Positions 28,440 to 38,418 of a stretch of DNA of 64,000 nt are shown here, piece by piece. Position 1 is the first letter of the stretch, and every line of letters starts with the position of its first letter. Below the pieces are notes generated by a model, which saw only the letters and a program-made list of their open reading frames with translations, was not told where the DNA came from and ran no database searches. The stretch lies in contig NZ_BDCU01000017.1 in assembly GCF_001618425.1 (NCBI RefSeq), positions 310,001-374,000 of the forward strand, read 5' to 3'. The position numbers and the translations under genes are program-made. Source of the DNA: Nocardia fusca NBRC 14340. Its GTDB lineage: Bacteria; Actinomycetota; Actinomycetes; Mycobacteriales; Mycobacteriaceae.

Positions 28440-28828
28440 GCCGTCAACCGTAGCCCGTACCCGCCGGCCAGGGACGCGGCCGGTTCTCCGGCACGGCCGC
28501 GCCCCGCGCGCGGTACGAGTGTCTCTCCCGGAAACCGGGCGGCAATTGCTAGGGTGCGAAGTATCCGGACCAGGTCCGACAGGTCCGGATCCGCAGGTCC
28601 GGCTGGTCGCCGCCGCTGTCGGCGGTGTGGTCCGGCGGAAGTGCGGCCGGGTTGAATGGTGGAACGTGCGGCCGCACGGGCAACGCACGCACTATACGTC
28701 GACCCCCGCACGGCCGAGATGGGCAGACATAGCCAGAATCAGCGGGCGTAGCCAGAATGAGCAGAGCATAGCCAGAATGCGCAGCGCGTAAACCAGGCAG
28801 CCGTGACGCGCGGCAGGGACGAGGAGCA
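28440..28828. other. Divergent intergenic region with two sets of short repeats
   Basis: These 389 bases separate the Rv2728c-like gene from the DUF349 gene. Three CAGGTCCG copies start at 28571, 28580 and 28594, and three AGCCAGAAT copies start at 28731, 28750 and 28770, a spacing of 19 and 20 bases. A good ribosome site (GAGGAG) precedes the DUF349 ATG. No protein gene is seen. Confidence 0.7.
28731..28778 (+). repeat. Three tandem AGCCAGAAT repeats
   Basis: The 9-mer occurs three times at about two-turn spacing (19-20 bases), each in a wider TAGCCAGAAT-N2-GC context. The array ends 50 bases before the DUF349 start, probably in its promoter or leader. It could be a repeated activator site or RNA element. 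Confidence 0.6.
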
Positions 28829-30217
28829 ATGACCCACAGCAACGGAACCGCCAAACCCGGCCCGGGCAAGCCCGGTCGCCCGTCCAGCGCTCCCAAGCCC
28901 GGTAACCGTCCCAAACCCGGCGAGGCGCACCCCACCCCGGCCGCGATGAAAACGTCCGGGCACGCCACCGAACACCCGCATCCGGTGGTCGTGCCCAGCG
29001 CCACCGACCCCAGCGCCTGGGGCCGGGTCGACGAGGACGGCACGGCCTGGGTGAAGACCGCCGACGGCGAGCGGGTCATCGGTTCCTGGCAGGCCGGGGA
29101 CGCCGCCGAGGGGCTGGCGCATTTCGGCCGCCGTTTCGATGACCTGGCCACCGAGGTCGCTCTGCTGGAGGCGCGGCTGGCCGCCGGCACCGATGCCCGC
29201 AAAACCAAGGCCGCCGCACTCGCCCTCGCCGAAACGCTGCCGACGGCCGCGGTGATCGGCGATATCGAAGGCTTGGCCGTCCGGCTCCGCGCGATCGCCG
29301 AACACTCCGACGAGGCGGCCGCCCACGCCAAGGAGGAGAAGGAGCGCACCCGGCACGAGCACACCGAGCGGAAGGAGGCGCTCGCGGCCGAAGCCGAACA
29401 GATCGCCGCCGAATCCACTCAGTGGAAGGCCGCCGGCGACCGGCTGCGCGAAATCCTCGACGAGTGGAAGACCATCCGCGGAGTGGACCGCAAGGTCGAC
29501 GACGCCCTCTGGCGCCGGTACTCCAAGGCCCGGGAGGCCTTCAACCGTCGCCGCGGCGCTCATTTCGCCGAACTGGATCGGGAACGGGCCGCAGCCAAAG
29601 CCCGCAAAGAAGAACTCTGTGTCCAGGCCGAGGAACTGTCCGAGTCCACCGATTGGGCCGGCACCGCGGCAGTGTTCCGGGAACTGCTGGTGGAATGGAA
29701 GAACGCGGGCCGGGCACCCCGGGAAGCCGACGAGGCACTGTGGCGTCGGTTCAAGAGCGCCCAGGACGTCTTCTTCGCCGCGCGCAACGCGGCGGCCTCC
29801 GAACGCGACGCCGAGTTCGCCGACAACGCGATCGCCAAGGAAGAACTGCTGAGCAGCTACGAACCGGCCATCGATCCCGATGCCGATCTGGAAGGCGCCC
29901 GGGCCGCACTGCGCGATCTGCAGGAACGCTGGGACGCCATCGGCAAGGTTCCCCGGGAGCGGATGCACGATCTCGAAGGCCGGTTGCGCGCGATCGAGAA
30001 GCGTGTCCGGCAGGCCGCCGACGCCCAGTGGCGCCGCACCGACCCGGAGGCGCTGGCCCGGGCCGCGCAGTTCCGGGAGCGGGTCGCCCAGTTCGAGGAG
30101 CAGGCGGCCAAGGCCACCGCCGCCGGTAAAACCCGCGATGCGGAGAAGGCTCTCGCGCAGGCACAGCAGTGGCGGGAATGGGCCGACGCGGCCGAGGGCG
30201 CCGTCAGCAACCTCTGA
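28829..30217 (+). CDS. DUF349 domain-containing protein
   Basis: This 462-residue protein matches Rv2731 in position. After a Pro/Gly/Lys-rich disordered N-terminus of about 55 residues comes a small conserved part ([24 protein letters not shown]), then long charged helices and at least three DUF349 repeats from about residue 195, each with the WK/ERW-type core ([58 protein letters not shown]). DUF349 proteins are coiled-coil-like, some linked to cell division or stress, with no settled function. Confidence 0.85.
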   Translation: MTHSNGTAKPGPGKPGRPSSAPKPGNRPKPGEAHPTPAAMKTSGHATEHPHPVVVPSATDPSAWGRVDEDGTAWVKTADGERVIGSWQAGDAAEGLAHFGRRFDDLATEVALLEARLAAGTDARKTKAAALALAETLPTAAVIGDIEGLAVRLRAIAEHSDEAAAHAKEEKERTRHEHTERKEALAAEAEQIAAESTQWKAAGDRLREILDEWKTIRGVDRKVDDALWRRYSKAREAFNRRRGAHFAELDRERAAAKARKEELCVQAEELSESTDWAGTAAVFRELLVEWKNAGRAPREADEALWRRFKSAQDVFFAARNAAASERDAEFADNAIAKEELLSSYEPAIDPDADLEGARAALRDLQERWDAIGKVPRERMHDLEGRLRAIEKRVRQAADAQWRRTDPEALARAAQFRERVAQFEEQAAKATAAGKTRDAEKALAQAQQWREWADAAEGAVSNL

Positions 30218-30237
30218 TCGGCCCCGCGATCAGCGAT

Positions 30238-30270
30238 CCGTCCGCCGTGGCCACCGGTCGCGGCGGACGG
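30238..30270. terminator. Bidirectional hairpin between DUF349 and Rv2732c-like genes
   Basis: CCGTCCGCCG and CGGCGGACGG form a 10-base perfect stem with a 13-base loop in the 69-base convergent gap, positioned to end transcription from both sides. Confidence 0.55.
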
Positions 30271-30286
30271 CCCGCCTCCGCGGAAG

Positions 30287-30994
30287 TCAGTCCTCGCCGA
30301 ACCGATGGCGCCGCTGCCGCTCCTCCTCGCGGGCCGCGGCGATCCGCCGCTGTTCCTCGGCCGCCAGTTGCAGCGCGGTCCGGCTCCAGACGACCTTCAC
30401 CCAGTGAAAGGTCAGCACCATGACGGCGAGGGTGCCCAGCACCAGGCCGACACCGGGCCCGGACCCGACATAGTTGTTCAGGCCCGGGGTCTGCCGGTGC
30501 CAGATCGAGAACACCCCGAACGCGCTGGCGATCGCCGATCCGGCCACCGCGATCCACGCGAGCACCCAGCGCCTGGTCATCAGTGCCAGCAGCGAGAAAC
30601 CGATGCCGAAGATCAGCACGAACCAGACGAAGACCCGCGACGGCAACCCCACGTGTTCGGCCGCGGCCGCCTGGGAACCGAGCAGCACATCGAAACCGCG
30701 CGCGCCGCCGGTATGCGGCAACACCAGCGACACAAGCAGCAGGAACACCGCACCGGCCACCACCATGGCGCGCACACCCGGGTCGATCTCACCCGCGATC
30801 CGGCGCTCCACCGCGTCGAGATCTTCGCGGAATTCTTCGAACTGCTCGGTCTCGGCCGGATTCACCTGGTCCTCGTTTCCCTCACCTGATCGGTCTTCCG
30901 GGGTCGGCGCGTCGTGCGCCGGCGGGGTCGCGTCCCGGGCACCCTCGGCCGCGCGATCCTCGTCGCTGCGGTCGTCGTCGCCGGTCCCGCTCAT
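30287..30994 (-). CDS. Rv2732c-like conserved membrane protein
   Basis: The 235-residue product has an acidic N-terminal region of about 70 residues, four transmembrane helices (starting near [18 protein letters not shown]) and a charged C-terminal helix rich in Arg, Glu and Ala. Gene order with miaB and the DUF349 gene matches Rv2731-Rv2733c. The ATG at 30994 overlaps the miaB stop as ATGA, preferred over ATG at 31003. Function is unknown. Confidence 0.82.
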   Translation of the reverse strand: MSGTGDDDRSDEDRAAEGARDATPPAHDAPTPEDRSGEGNEDQVNPAETEQFEEFREDLDAVERRIAGEIDPGVRAMVVAGAVFLLLVSLVLPHTGGARGFDVLLGSQAAAAEHVGLPSRVFVWFVLIFGIGFSLLALMTRRWVLAWIAVAGSAIASAFGVFSIWHRQTPGLNNYVGSGPGVGLVLGTLAVMVLTFHWVKVVWSRTALQLAAEEQRRIAAAREEERQRRHRFGED

Positions 30995-32544
30995 GTCCCG
31001 CATCCGGAAGCGCAGCCCGCGGCGACCGGTTCCGGTGCGGGCGCCCCGATCCGCGGCAGCCCGAGCCCGACACCGATCGGCGCGGTCTTCGGCGTGGTAC
31101 CGGCCTCGTGCGCGTCACCGGCCCGGGTCCGGCGATGCGCCCGGATCCCCGAGTCCGCGACCAGGTGATGCGGTGCCGCGCCGGTCACCTCGACGGTGAC
31201 CAGATCGCCCGGGCGGATCGGCGCGCCGGCCCCGTCGGGCCGGAAATGCACCAGTCTCCCGTCCCGTGCCCGCCCGCTCATCCGGGCGGTCGCGGCGTTC
31301 TTCTTGCCCGCGCCGTCGGCGACCAGGAGTTCCACCTCGGTGCCGATCAGGGCGTGGTTGGCCTCCACACAGATCTGCTCCTGCAGCGCGATCAGCCGGT
31401 CGTAGCGCTCCTGGACCACCTTCTTGGGGACCTGATCGGCCATTTCCGCGGCCGGAGTGCCCGGTCGCGGGGAGTACTGGAAGGTGAAGGCACTGGTGAA
31501 CCGGGCCTGCCGCACGACGTCGAGGGTCTGCTGGAAGTCCTCCTCGGTCTCCCCCGGGAAACCGACGATGATATCGGTGGTGATCGCCGCATGCGGCATC
31601 GCCGCCCGTACCTTCTCGATGATCCCCAGATAGCGGGCCTGCCGGTAGGACCGGCGCATGGCCTTGAGCACGCGGTCCGAACCCGACTGCAGCGGCATAT
31701 GCAGCTGCGGGCAGACGTTCGGGGTCTCCGCCATAGCCTCGATCACATCGTCGGTGAACTCCGCCGGGTGCGGTGAGGTGAAGCGCACCCGCTCCAGGCC
31801 CTCGATCCCGCCGCAGGCCCGCAGCAGTTTGGCGAACGCGCCGCGATCGCGGGGCTGCCCAGGGTCGGCGAAGGAGGCACCGTAGGCGTTGACGTTCTGC
31901 CCGAGCAGCGTCACCTCCAGCACACCCTGGTCCACCAGCGCCTGTACCTCGGCCAGCACATCACCTGGGCGCCGGTCCACTTCCTTGCCGCGCAGGGCGG
32001 GCACGATGCAGAAGGTGCAGGTGTTGTTGCAGCCGACCGAGATCGACACCCACCCCGCGTACGCCGATTCCCGGCGCGCGGGCAGGGTCGAGGGGAACGC
32101 CTCGAGCGATTCCAGGATCTCGACCTGGGCTTCGTCGTTGTGCCGGGCGCGTTCCAGCAGTACCGGCAGCGAACCGATGTTGTGGGTACCGAACACCACA
32201 TCCACCCAGGGCGCCCGGCTCAGGACCGAATCGCGGTCCTTCTGGGCCAGGCAGCCGCCGACCGCGATCTGCATACCGGGCCGGGACGCCTTGATCGGCG
32301 CGAGATGACCGAGGGTTCCGTACAGCTTGTTGTCCGCGTTCTCCCGCACCGCGCAGGTGTTGAAGACCACCAGATCGGCCGTCGCGCCGGGCGCGGCCTT
32401 CCGATAGCCCGCATCCTCGAGCAGGCCGGACAAGCGTTCGGAATCGTGCACGTTCATCTGGCAACCGAAGGTGCGGACCTCGTAACTACGCGCGCCGGCC
32501 GACTCGAGCCGGGTGGGGAGCGCTACCTGTCCGATCGAATCCAC
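30991..32544 (-). CDS. miaB: tRNA-2-methylthio-N6-dimethylallyladenosine synthase MiaB
   Basis: MiaB is a radical SAM enzyme that adds the methylthio group to i6A37 made by MiaA. The 517-residue protein has the N-terminal cluster cysteines (FGCQMN, NTCAVR, GGCLAQ), the radical [11 protein letters not shown] motif, and a TRAM domain near the C-terminus ([12 protein letters not shown]). About 60 extra C-terminal residues form an Arg/Pro/Gly tail. GTG at 32544 is chosen because it leads directly into the conserved part; no strong ribosome site is seen. Confidence 0.94.
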   Translation of the reverse strand: MDSIGQVALPTRLESAGARSYEVRTFGCQMNVHDSERLSGLLEDAGYRKAAPGATADLVVFNTCAVRENADNKLYGTLGHLAPIKASRPGMQIAVGGCLAQKDRDSVLSRAPWVDVVFGTHNIGSLPVLLERARHNDEAQVEILESLEAFPSTLPARRESAYAGWVSISVGCNNTCTFCIVPALRGKEVDRRPGDVLAEVQALVDQGVLEVTLLGQNVNAYGASFADPGQPRDRGAFAKLLRACGGIEGLERVRFTSPHPAEFTDDVIEAMAETPNVCPQLHMPLQSGSDRVLKAMRRSYRQARYLGIIEKVRAAMPHAAITTDIIVGFPGETEEDFQQTLDVVRQARFTSAFTFQYSPRPGTPAAEMADQVPKKVVQERYDRLIALQEQICVEANHALIGTEVELLVADGAGKKNAATARMSGRARDGRLVHFRPDGAGAPIRPGDLVTVEVTGAAPHHLVADSGIRAHRRTRAGDAHEAGTTPKTAPIGVGLGLPRIGAPAPEPVAAGCASGCGT

Positions 32545-32852
32545 GCGTCCAGGGTACGGGCCACCGTCCGGGCGTTTTCCAGCAGATCGCACCTCCCGCC
32601 GTGGCGGCCGGGTCCGACCCGCCCGCGACCGCGTGCAGGCGGTGCGCCCGCCGTGGTACTTCCCACATATGGGGAATCGGCCGACGGGTTCGCCGCTATC
32701 GCGCCGTCGGCCCAGCGGCGGGCAAATCCCGGCCGAGCGAACGGATTACAGCGGATGACCACCGGGTTAAACCCGAATTTCGGCTCGGTGTGGCGCCGGG
32801 GAGTGTCGCCGAAAGGCTCGCAAAACCGAAATTTCGGCTTAAGGTCAGTTCC
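32545..32852. other. Divergent intergenic region before gluA
   Basis: These 308 bases between miaB and gluA contain two related palindromes near gluA, described separately, and no gene I can support. Confidence 0.6.
32773..32837. promoter_or_regulatory. Twin palindromes upstream of gluA
   Basis: CCGAATTTCGG at 32773-32783 and CCGAAATTTCGG at 32826-32837 are near-identical palindromes whose centres are about 53 bases apart, close to five helical turns. The second ends 15 bases before the gluA ATG. The arrangement suggests a dimeric regulator binding two phased operators. Confidence 0.65.
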
Positions 32853-33638
32853 ATGACCGACACCGACGCCGACACGCCAGAGGCGGCCGGCGACACCACT
32901 GCTGTGCCCATGATCACCCTACGCGCCGTCGACAAGCACTTCGGTGCCCTGCACGTGCTGCGCGATATCAACCTCGAGGTGCCCCGTGGGCAGGTCGTGA
33001 TCGTGCTCGGACCGTCGGGCTCCGGGAAATCGACCCTCTGCCGCACCATCAACCGGCTGGAGCCGATCGATTCGGGTGAGATCAGCGTCGACGGAGTGCC
33101 GCTGCCGGCCGAGGGTCGCGCCCTCGCCGCCCTGCGGGCCGATGTCGGCATGGTCTTCCAGTCGTTCAACCTCTTCGCGCACAAGACGATCGTGGACAAC
33201 GTCATGCTCGCGCCGTTGAAGGTTCGCGGAGCGAAGAAGGACGAGGCCCGCCGGCACGCCATGGAACTGCTGGAGCGGGTCGGTATCGCCAACCAGGCCG
33301 ACAAGTATCCCGCCCAGCTCTCCGGCGGTCAGCAGCAGCGCGTCGCCATCGCCCGGGCCCTGGCCATGAACCCCAAGGTGATGCTGTTCGACGAGCCGAC
33401 CTCGGCCCTCGACCCGGAGATGGTCAACGAAGTCCTCGATGTGATGGTCTCGCTGGCCAAAGAGGGCATGACCATGCTGGTGGTCACCCATGAGATGGGC
33501 TTCGCCCGCCGTGCCGGCGATCGGGTGTTGTTCATGGCCGACGGCCAGGTGGTCGAGGACACCGACCCCGAGACATTCTTCAGCGCACCGAAGTCCGATC
33601 GTGCCAAGGACTTCCTGGGCAAGATTCTCAGTCACTGA
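32853..33638 (+). CDS. gluA: Glutamate ABC transporter ATP-binding protein
   Basis: The 261-residue ATPase drives import of glutamate or a related polar amino acid. Walker [11 protein letters not shown]-loop FQSFNLF, signature LSGGQQQR, Walker [14 protein letters not shown] and the switch histidine in VVTHEMG are intact. A short Asp/Thr-rich extension precedes the domain, so a start at the inner ATG (32909) is possible. It is the first gene of gluABCD, the order known from Corynebacterium glutamicum. Confidence 0.93.
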   Translation: MTDTDADTPEAAGDTTAVPMITLRAVDKHFGALHVLRDINLEVPRGQVVIVLGPSGSGKSTLCRTINRLEPIDSGEISVDGVPLPAEGRALAALRADVGMVFQSFNLFAHKTIVDNVMLAPLKVRGAKKDEARRHAMELLERVGIANQADKYPAQLSGGQQQRVAIARALAMNPKVMLFDEPTSALDPEMVNEVLDVMVSLAKEGMTMLVVTHEMGFARRAGDRVLFMADGQVVEDTDPETFFSAPKSDRAKDFLGKILSH

Positions 33639-33666
33639 ATCTGCCCGGCGGATAGACAGGCACAAA

Positions 33667-33689
33667 CTCGACGGCGTCGCGCCGTCGAG
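33667..33689 (+). terminator. Hairpin before gluB
   Basis: CTCGACGGCG and CGCCGTCGAG pair perfectly around a TCG loop, 28 bases after the gluA stop and just ahead of the gluB ribosome site. Without a T-tract, it is more likely a processing or stability element than a full terminator. Confidence 0.55.
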
Positions 33690-33709
33690 GAGATGAGGGA
33701 AGGAAATCG

Positions 33710-34549
33710 ATGAGGATCAACCGAGCACTCCGCATCGCGGTCGGCGCGGTGGCGGTGGCCGTCACCGCCGCCACGACCGCGGCCTGCGGCGGCGGCAGCG
33801 ACAAGACCGCACTGGAGAACGCCCAGGAGGGCGAGCTCACCATCGGCATCAAATACGATCAGCCCGGTCTGGGCCTGCGTAACACCGACGGAACCTACAG
33901 CGGCTTCGATGTCGAGGTCGCCAAGTACGTGGCCTCGAAACTCGGCGTCCAGCCGGACGGCATCACCTTCAAGGAAGCCCCCTCCGCGCAGCGCGAAACC
34001 CTGATCGAGAACGGACAGGTCGATTTCGTGGTCGCCACCTACTCGATCACCGACGCGCGCAAGGAGAAGGTCGATTTCGCCGGCCCCTACTACGTCGCGG
34101 GGCAGAGCCTGCTGGTGCGGGCCGACAACAACGATGTCACCGGCCCGGAGAGCCTAAAAGGTAAGACGGTGTGCTCGGTGACCGGTTCCACGCCCGCGCA
34201 GAACATCCAGAAGAAGTACCCCGACACCCAGCTGCAGACCTACGACACCTACTCGCTGTGCCTCGAAGGTCTGAACAGTGGAGCCGTCGCGGCGGTGACC
34301 ACCGATGACATCATCCTGGCCGGTTACGCGTCGCAGTCGCCCGGCAAGTACAAGGTCGTCGGCGAGAAGTTCACCACCGAGAACTACGGGATCGGCCTGA
34401 AGAAGGGCGACCAGGACACCCGCAACAAGATCAACGACGCGATCGAGGAAATGATCAGTTCGGGCGCATGGGACACCGCGTTCCAGGAGACGGTCGGTAA
34501 GGCCGCGAGCTACGAGACCCCGCAGGCCCCGCAGGTGGACCGGTACTGA
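33710..34549 (+). CDS. gluB: Glutamate-binding lipoprotein of ABC transporter
   Basis: The 279-residue substrate-binding protein has a lipoprotein signal peptide with lipobox TAAC (Cys26), then a family 3 solute-binding domain (LTIGIKYDQPGLGLRN; GFDVEVAKYVASKLG; VDFVVATYSITDARKEKVDFAGPYY). Two cysteines (TVCSV and SLCLEG) could form a disulfide. It should be anchored outside the membrane and deliver glutamate to GluC/GluD. Hairpins on both sides of the gene suggest its mRNA is made or kept at higher level than the permeases. Confidence 0.93.
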   Translation: MRINRALRIAVGAVAVAVTAATTAACGGGSDKTALENAQEGELTIGIKYDQPGLGLRNTDGTYSGFDVEVAKYVASKLGVQPDGITFKEAPSAQRETLIENGQVDFVVATYSITDARKEKVDFAGPYYVAGQSLLVRADNNDVTGPESLKGKTVCSVTGSTPAQNIQKKYPDTQLQTYDTYSLCLEGLNSGAVAAVTTDDIILAGYASQSPGKYKVVGEKFTTENYGIGLKKGDQDTRNKINDAIEEMISSGAWDTAFQETVGKAASYETPQAPQVDRY

Positions 34550-34557
34550 CCACCGCA

Positions 34558-34595
34558 TCGGAGGGCTGGGCCGCGGTCGCGGCCCAGCCCTCCGA
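34558..34595 (+). terminator. Strong hairpin between gluB and gluC
   Basis: An 18-base perfect stem (arms 34558-34575 and 34578-34595) with a 2-base centre lies 9 bases after the gluB stop. No T-run follows. Such a structure probably causes partial termination or protects the upstream mRNA end. Confidence 0.75.
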
Positions 34596-34633
34596 TCCGG
34601 GCCCATCCTGCCGATCGGAGGCGCGCAACCACC

Positions 34634-35314
34634 GTGTTCGATTTGATCTCGGAATACGACACCCAGCTGCTCGAAGCATTCTGGATGACCATAAAACTGA
34701 CCGTGTTCTCGGCGGTGGGTTCCCTGGTGCTGGGTACCGTCGTCGCCGGCATGCGGGTCTCGCCGGTCCCCGTGGCCCGCTGGGTCGGCACGGCCTATGT
34801 GACCGTGTTCCGCAACACCCCGCTCACCCTCATCCTGGTGTTCTGCTCCCTGGGCCTGTACTCCACACTCGGGATGAACCTCGCCTCCGAGGGGCCCACC
34901 TCGCTGGCCGACAACAACTTCCGCTGGGCCGTTATCGGCCTCAGCGTGTACACGGCGGCATTCGTCTGTGAATCACTGCGGGCCGGTATCAACACCGTGC
35001 CGATCGGCCAGTCGGAGGCCGGCCGCTCGCTGGGGCTCGGCTTCCTGCAGAATTTGCGGATCATCGTGCTACCCCAGGCGTTCCGCTCGGTGATCGCCCC
35101 ACTGGGCAGTGTGTTCATCGCACTGACCAAGAACACGACGGTTGCCTCCGCGATCAGCGTCGCCGAGGCGTCGTTCCTGATGAAGAACATGATCGAAACC
35201 GAAGCGGCGCTGCTGGCCATCGGCCTGATCTTCACGCTCGGCTTCGTCATCCTGACGCTGCCCGCCGGCCTGCTGTTCGGACATCTGGCCAAACGATTCG
35301 AGGTGGCCCGATGA
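34634..35314 (+). CDS. gluC: Glutamate ABC transporter permease
   Basis: The 226-residue His/Glu/Gln-type permease has about five transmembrane helices and the EAA loop SEAGRSLGLGFLQNLRIIVLP that contacts the ATPase. GTG at 34634 follows GGAGGCG. It pairs with GluD to form the channel. Confidence 0.92.
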   Translation: MFDLISEYDTQLLEAFWMTIKLTVFSAVGSLVLGTVVAGMRVSPVPVARWVGTAYVTVFRNTPLTLILVFCSLGLYSTLGMNLASEGPTSLADNNFRWAVIGLSVYTAAFVCESLRAGINTVPIGQSEAGRSLGLGFLQNLRIIVLPQAFRSVIAPLGSVFIALTKNTTVASAISVAEASFLMKNMIETEAALLAIGLIFTLGFVILTLPAGLLFGHLAKRFEVAR

Positions 35315-35378
35315 TGCGATCCCTTCCCCTTTGCTGCGGTGTCCGCGGACCGCACGAACCTGCTCCGTGGGAGGCCAA

Positions 35379-36272
35379 ATGACACGCCAGGCTTCTGTTC
35401 TGTACGACGCCCCGGGGCCCGTCGCCCGAGTCCGCAATATCGTCTACTCGGTCGTGGTGTTCGTGGTGATCGTGGCCGCGGGCTGGTTCGTCTACCGCGG
35501 CTTCGCCGACAAAGGGCAGTTCACGGCCGAGAAATGGGAGCCGTTCCTGGACGGGGCGGTCTGGAGCACCTACATCCTGCCCGGCCTGCGCGGCACGGTG
35601 GTCGCCGCGCTGCTGTCCATTGTGTTCGCCCTGGTGATCGGGATGGTATTCGGTATCGCCCGGCTCTCGGATCACCGCTGGGTGCGCTGGACGGCGGGCA
35701 CGATCGTCGAGATCGCCCGCGCCGTCCCGGTGCTGATCCTGATGATCTTCCTGTTCGCCCTGTACTCCGAATACGACCTCTTCGAATCCGAGTACCTGGC
35801 GCTGGGCGCCGTGGTGACGGCACTGACCATCTACAACGGGTCGGTGATCGCCGAGATCGTGCGCGCCGGCATCCTGTCGCTGCCCAAGGGACAGACCGAG
35901 GCCGGGGTGGCGCTGGGGCTGCGCAAGGGTCAGCTGATGCGGCTCATCCTGCTCCCACAGGCGATCACGGCGATGCTGCCGGCCCTGATCTCCCAGATGG
36001 TGGTCGCGCTGAAGGATTCGGCGCTGGGCTATGTGATCACCTACGAGGAAGTCGTTCGCAGCGCCCAGCAGCTCGGCGCGGCGGAATCCAATACGATTCC
36101 CGCGCTGATCGTGGTCGCGATCATCATGATCGTGCTGAACGTGCTCCTCTCCACGGTCGCCACCGGACTGGAGAAGCGCCTGCGGGCCGGTCGCCGCAAA
36201 CGTGGCGGCGCGGTCGTCGCGGCCGATTCGATCATCACCGACGCTGCTCCCGGAGTGGATATCACCAAGTAG
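35379..36272 (+). CDS. gluD: Glutamate ABC transporter permease
   Basis: The 297-residue permease has an extra N-terminal cytosolic segment, five or six membrane helices, and the EAA loop TEAGVALGLRKGQLMRLILLP. The C-terminus is Arg/Ala-rich and cytosolic. ATG at 35379 follows GGGAGG; the gap of 64 bases after gluC holds no gene. It ends the glu operon before a hairpin. Confidence 0.92.
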   Translation: MTRQASVLYDAPGPVARVRNIVYSVVVFVVIVAAGWFVYRGFADKGQFTAEKWEPFLDGAVWSTYILPGLRGTVVAALLSIVFALVIGMVFGIARLSDHRWVRWTAGTIVEIARAVPVLILMIFLFALYSEYDLFESEYLALGAVVTALTIYNGSVIAEIVRAGILSLPKGQTEAGVALGLRKGQLMRLILLPQAITAMLPALISQMVVALKDSALGYVITYEEVVRSAQQLGAAESNTIPALIVVAIIMIVLNVLLSTVATGLEKRLRAGRRKRGGAVVAADSIITDAAPGVDITK

Positions 36273-36276
36273 TCCG

Positions 36277-36312
36277 CCGCTGTGCCGGGCCTCGCGGGGT
36301 CCGGCACAGCGG
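36277..36312 (+). terminator. Terminator hairpin of the glu operon
   Basis: CCGCTGTGCCGG and CCGGCACAGCGG form a perfect 12-base stem around a 12-base loop 4 bases after gluD. It may also serve recX, which converges from the other side, though that gene ends at 36453. Confidence 0.65.
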
Positions 36313-36452
36313 ATCGTCGGCGAGAAACCACCACGCGAAGGGGCGCCGGCTCCGCCGATCGCGATCCTGTGTTCTGGGTCTACTCCGCTTCGGAGGCCGG
36401 CCCGGTATCCACGAAACCGGGGCCGCCGCGGTTGATCGGCGCGAGGCACCGC

Positions 36453-37160
36453 TCAATCCAGCGGAGCGTCCTCGTCGCCGGACCCGGCGAACTCGTATTC
36501 GGATTTGACCACCGCGAATGCCACCGAATGCCCGTAGCCGCGCCGGGCGAGCATTCCGACCAGTCGCCGGATGGCCTTCTCCCGGTCCAGCCCCGCCGGC
36601 AGGCTCCGTAGTTTGCGGCGCACCAGTTCGGTGGCGCGCTCGTATTCGTCGTCGGCCGTGACGGTGTCCAGCGCGGCCGCGGAGTCCTCCTGCGAAACCC
36701 CCTTACGCCGCAGCTCCTGCTCCAGCGCACGCCGCCCCTTGCCGGAGAAACCGTGCCGCTGCCGTACCCACTGCCGCGCGAAATCGGCGTCATCGATCAG
36801 CCCGACCTCGGCCAGCCGGTCGAGTACCTGTTCGGTCACCTCTGGCGGGTACCCCTTGGCGGACAACCGCTGCGCGAGCTCGGTCCGGCTGCGGGAGCGG
36901 ACGGCCAGTAACCGCAGAGCGGCTTCTTTCGCCTGTTCGATACTGCCCTGCGCGTCGTCGCCGGTGCGTCCGCCGATCGGCGCGTCGTCCGGTGAACCGG
37001 AGCCGGCCGGACGAGCCCGCTGCGGATCGGGCTCGTCCGGCCGTGGACTCCGGGCGGGATCGGTGGCCACGCCACCGGCCGCCAGGAGTTCGTCGAGTCG
37101 GCGCCGCATCTGCGCCACCGGATCGGTGGTCTCGGTGCGCGCCCCGGACCGTTCGTCCAC
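36453..37160 (-). CDS. recX: Regulatory protein RecX
   Basis: RecX caps or inhibits RecA filaments. The 235-residue protein has a Pro/Arg/Asp-rich N-terminus of about 70 residues, then the three-helix repeats of RecX (AALRLLAVRSRSRTELAQRL; DADFARQWVRQRH; ALEQELRRKGVSQ). GTG at 37160 lies 4 bases after the recA stop, so it is expressed with recA and hence in the SOS response. Confidence 0.93.
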   Translation of the reverse strand: MDERSGARTETTDPVAQMRRRLDELLAAGGVATDPARSPRPDEPDPQRARPAGSGSPDDAPIGGRTGDDAQGSIEQAKEAALRLLAVRSRSRTELAQRLSAKGYPPEVTEQVLDRLAEVGLIDDADFARQWVRQRHGFSGKGRRALEQELRRKGVSQEDSAAALDTVTADDEYERATELVRRKLRSLPAGLDREKAIRRLVGMLARRGYGHSVAFAVVKSEYEFAGSGDEDAPLD

Positions 37161-37164
37161 CGGG

Positions 37165-38202
37165 TCAGAAATCGGCCGGGGTCTCTTCCGTCGCGGTCAC
37201 ATCCGCTCCGATCCCCAGCTTCTCCTTGATCTTCTTCTCGACCTCGTCCCGGATATCGGTGTTCTCCAGGAGGAACTTGCGGGCGTTCTCCTTACCCTGG
37301 CCGAGCTGATCGCCCTCGTAGGTGTACCAGGAGCCGGATTTGCGGATGAATCCGTGCTCCACCCCCATATCGATCAGCGAGCCCTCCTTCGAAATTCCAT
37401 GTCCGTACAGAATGTCGAATTCGGCCTGTTTGAACGGCGGGGAGACCTTGTTCTTCACGACCTTGACCCGGGTCCGGTTACCGACCGCGTCACTCCCGTC
37501 CTTCAGGGTTTCGATACGGCGCACATCCAGCCGCACGGACGCGTAGAACTTCAGCGCCTTACCACCCGTGGTGGTTTCGGGAGAACCGAACATGACGCCG
37601 ATCTTCTCGCGCAGCTGGTTGATGAAGATGGCGGTGGTGCCGGAATTGTTCAGGGCACTGGTCATCTTGCGCAGCGCCTGGCTCATCAGGCGGGCCTGCA
37701 GGCCGACGTGACTGTCACCCATTTCGCCCTCGATTTCGGCGCGGGGCACCAGGGCGGCCACCGAGTCGATGACGATGATGTCGATGGCGCCGGAGCGGAC
37801 GAGCATATCGGCGATTTCCAGGGCCTGTTCACCGGTATCGGGCTGGGACACCAGCAGCGCGTCGGTATCGACACCGAGTTTGGCGGCGTAATCGGGATCG
37901 AGTGCGTGCTCGGCGTCGATGAAGGCCGCGACACCTCCGGCGGCCTGCGCATTGGCGACCGCGTGCAGCGCGACCGTGGTCTTACCGGAGGATTCCGGGC
38001 CGTAGATCTCCACGACGCGGCCGCGGGGCAGGCCCCCGATACCCAGGGCGACGTCGAGCGCGATGGAACCGGTCGGGATCACCGAGACCGGCTGGCGGGC
38101 TTCTTCGCCGAGGCGCATCACCGCCCCCTTGCCGAAACTCTTCTCGACCTGCGCGAGCGCGAGTTCGAGTGCTTTGTCGCGGTCATAGGGCTGTGGCGCC
38201 AT
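37165..38202 (-). CDS. recA: Recombinase RecA
   Basis: The 345-residue recombinase forms filaments on single-stranded DNA, drives strand exchange and triggers LexA cleavage. Walker [10 protein letters not shown] is at residues 68-76, with [17 protein letters not shown] (Walker B) and the loop SETT-type region [15 protein letters not shown]. There is no intein, unlike M. tuberculosis RecA. ATG at 38202 follows AGGGGAG; the frame's earlier GTG/ATG is less likely. An SOS box lies about 92-107 bases upstream. Confidence 0.97.
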   Translation of the reverse strand: MAPQPYDRDKALELALAQVEKSFGKGAVMRLGEEARQPVSVIPTGSIALDVALGIGGLPRGRVVEIYGPESSGKTTVALHAVANAQAAGGVAAFIDAEHALDPDYAAKLGVDTDALLVSQPDTGEQALEIADMLVRSGAIDIIVIDSVAALVPRAEIEGEMGDSHVGLQARLMSQALRKMTSALNNSGTTAIFINQLREKIGVMFGSPETTTGGKALKFYASVRLDVRRIETLKDGSDAVGNRTRVKVVKNKVSPPFKQAEFDILYGHGISKEGSLIDMGVEHGFIRKSGSWYTYEGDQLGQGKENARKFLLENTDIRDEVEKKIKEKLGIGADVTATEETPADF

Positions 38203-38293
38203 CGTGACTCCCCTTTTCACCGGGTGGTAGGTAGGTGGTGTGGTTGGCGCCCACAGTAGAGGGCGGCACCGACAAGTTCCGGCCTCAGCCTAG

Positions 38294-38309
38294 ACGAACA
38301 GGTGTTCGA
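38294..38309. promoter_or_regulatory. SOS (LexA) box of recA
   Basis: ACGAACAGGTGTTCGA holds the perfect CGAAC-N4-GTTCG core, one base from the full LexA consensus, upstream of recA on the minus strand. Confidence 0.82.
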
Positions 38310-38418
38310 GTCAAGCGCCGTGGCCGCGCGTCGCGGCCCCTCGGCACGTGCTGGTTCACCACTGCGGGAGTTCGGTCGTATCCAAGGTCGCCGACCCCCC
38401 TGGCTACCCGGCCGGCCG

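Noticed and set aside
28439..28688. Longer start for the Rv2728c-like gene
   Set aside because: The added residues are Arg/Pro/Cys-rich and fall in the repeat-containing promoter region; the GTG at 28439 matches the family start.
37165..38202. Intein in RecA as in M. tuberculosis
   Set aside because: The RecA frame is continuous at normal length with no insert.
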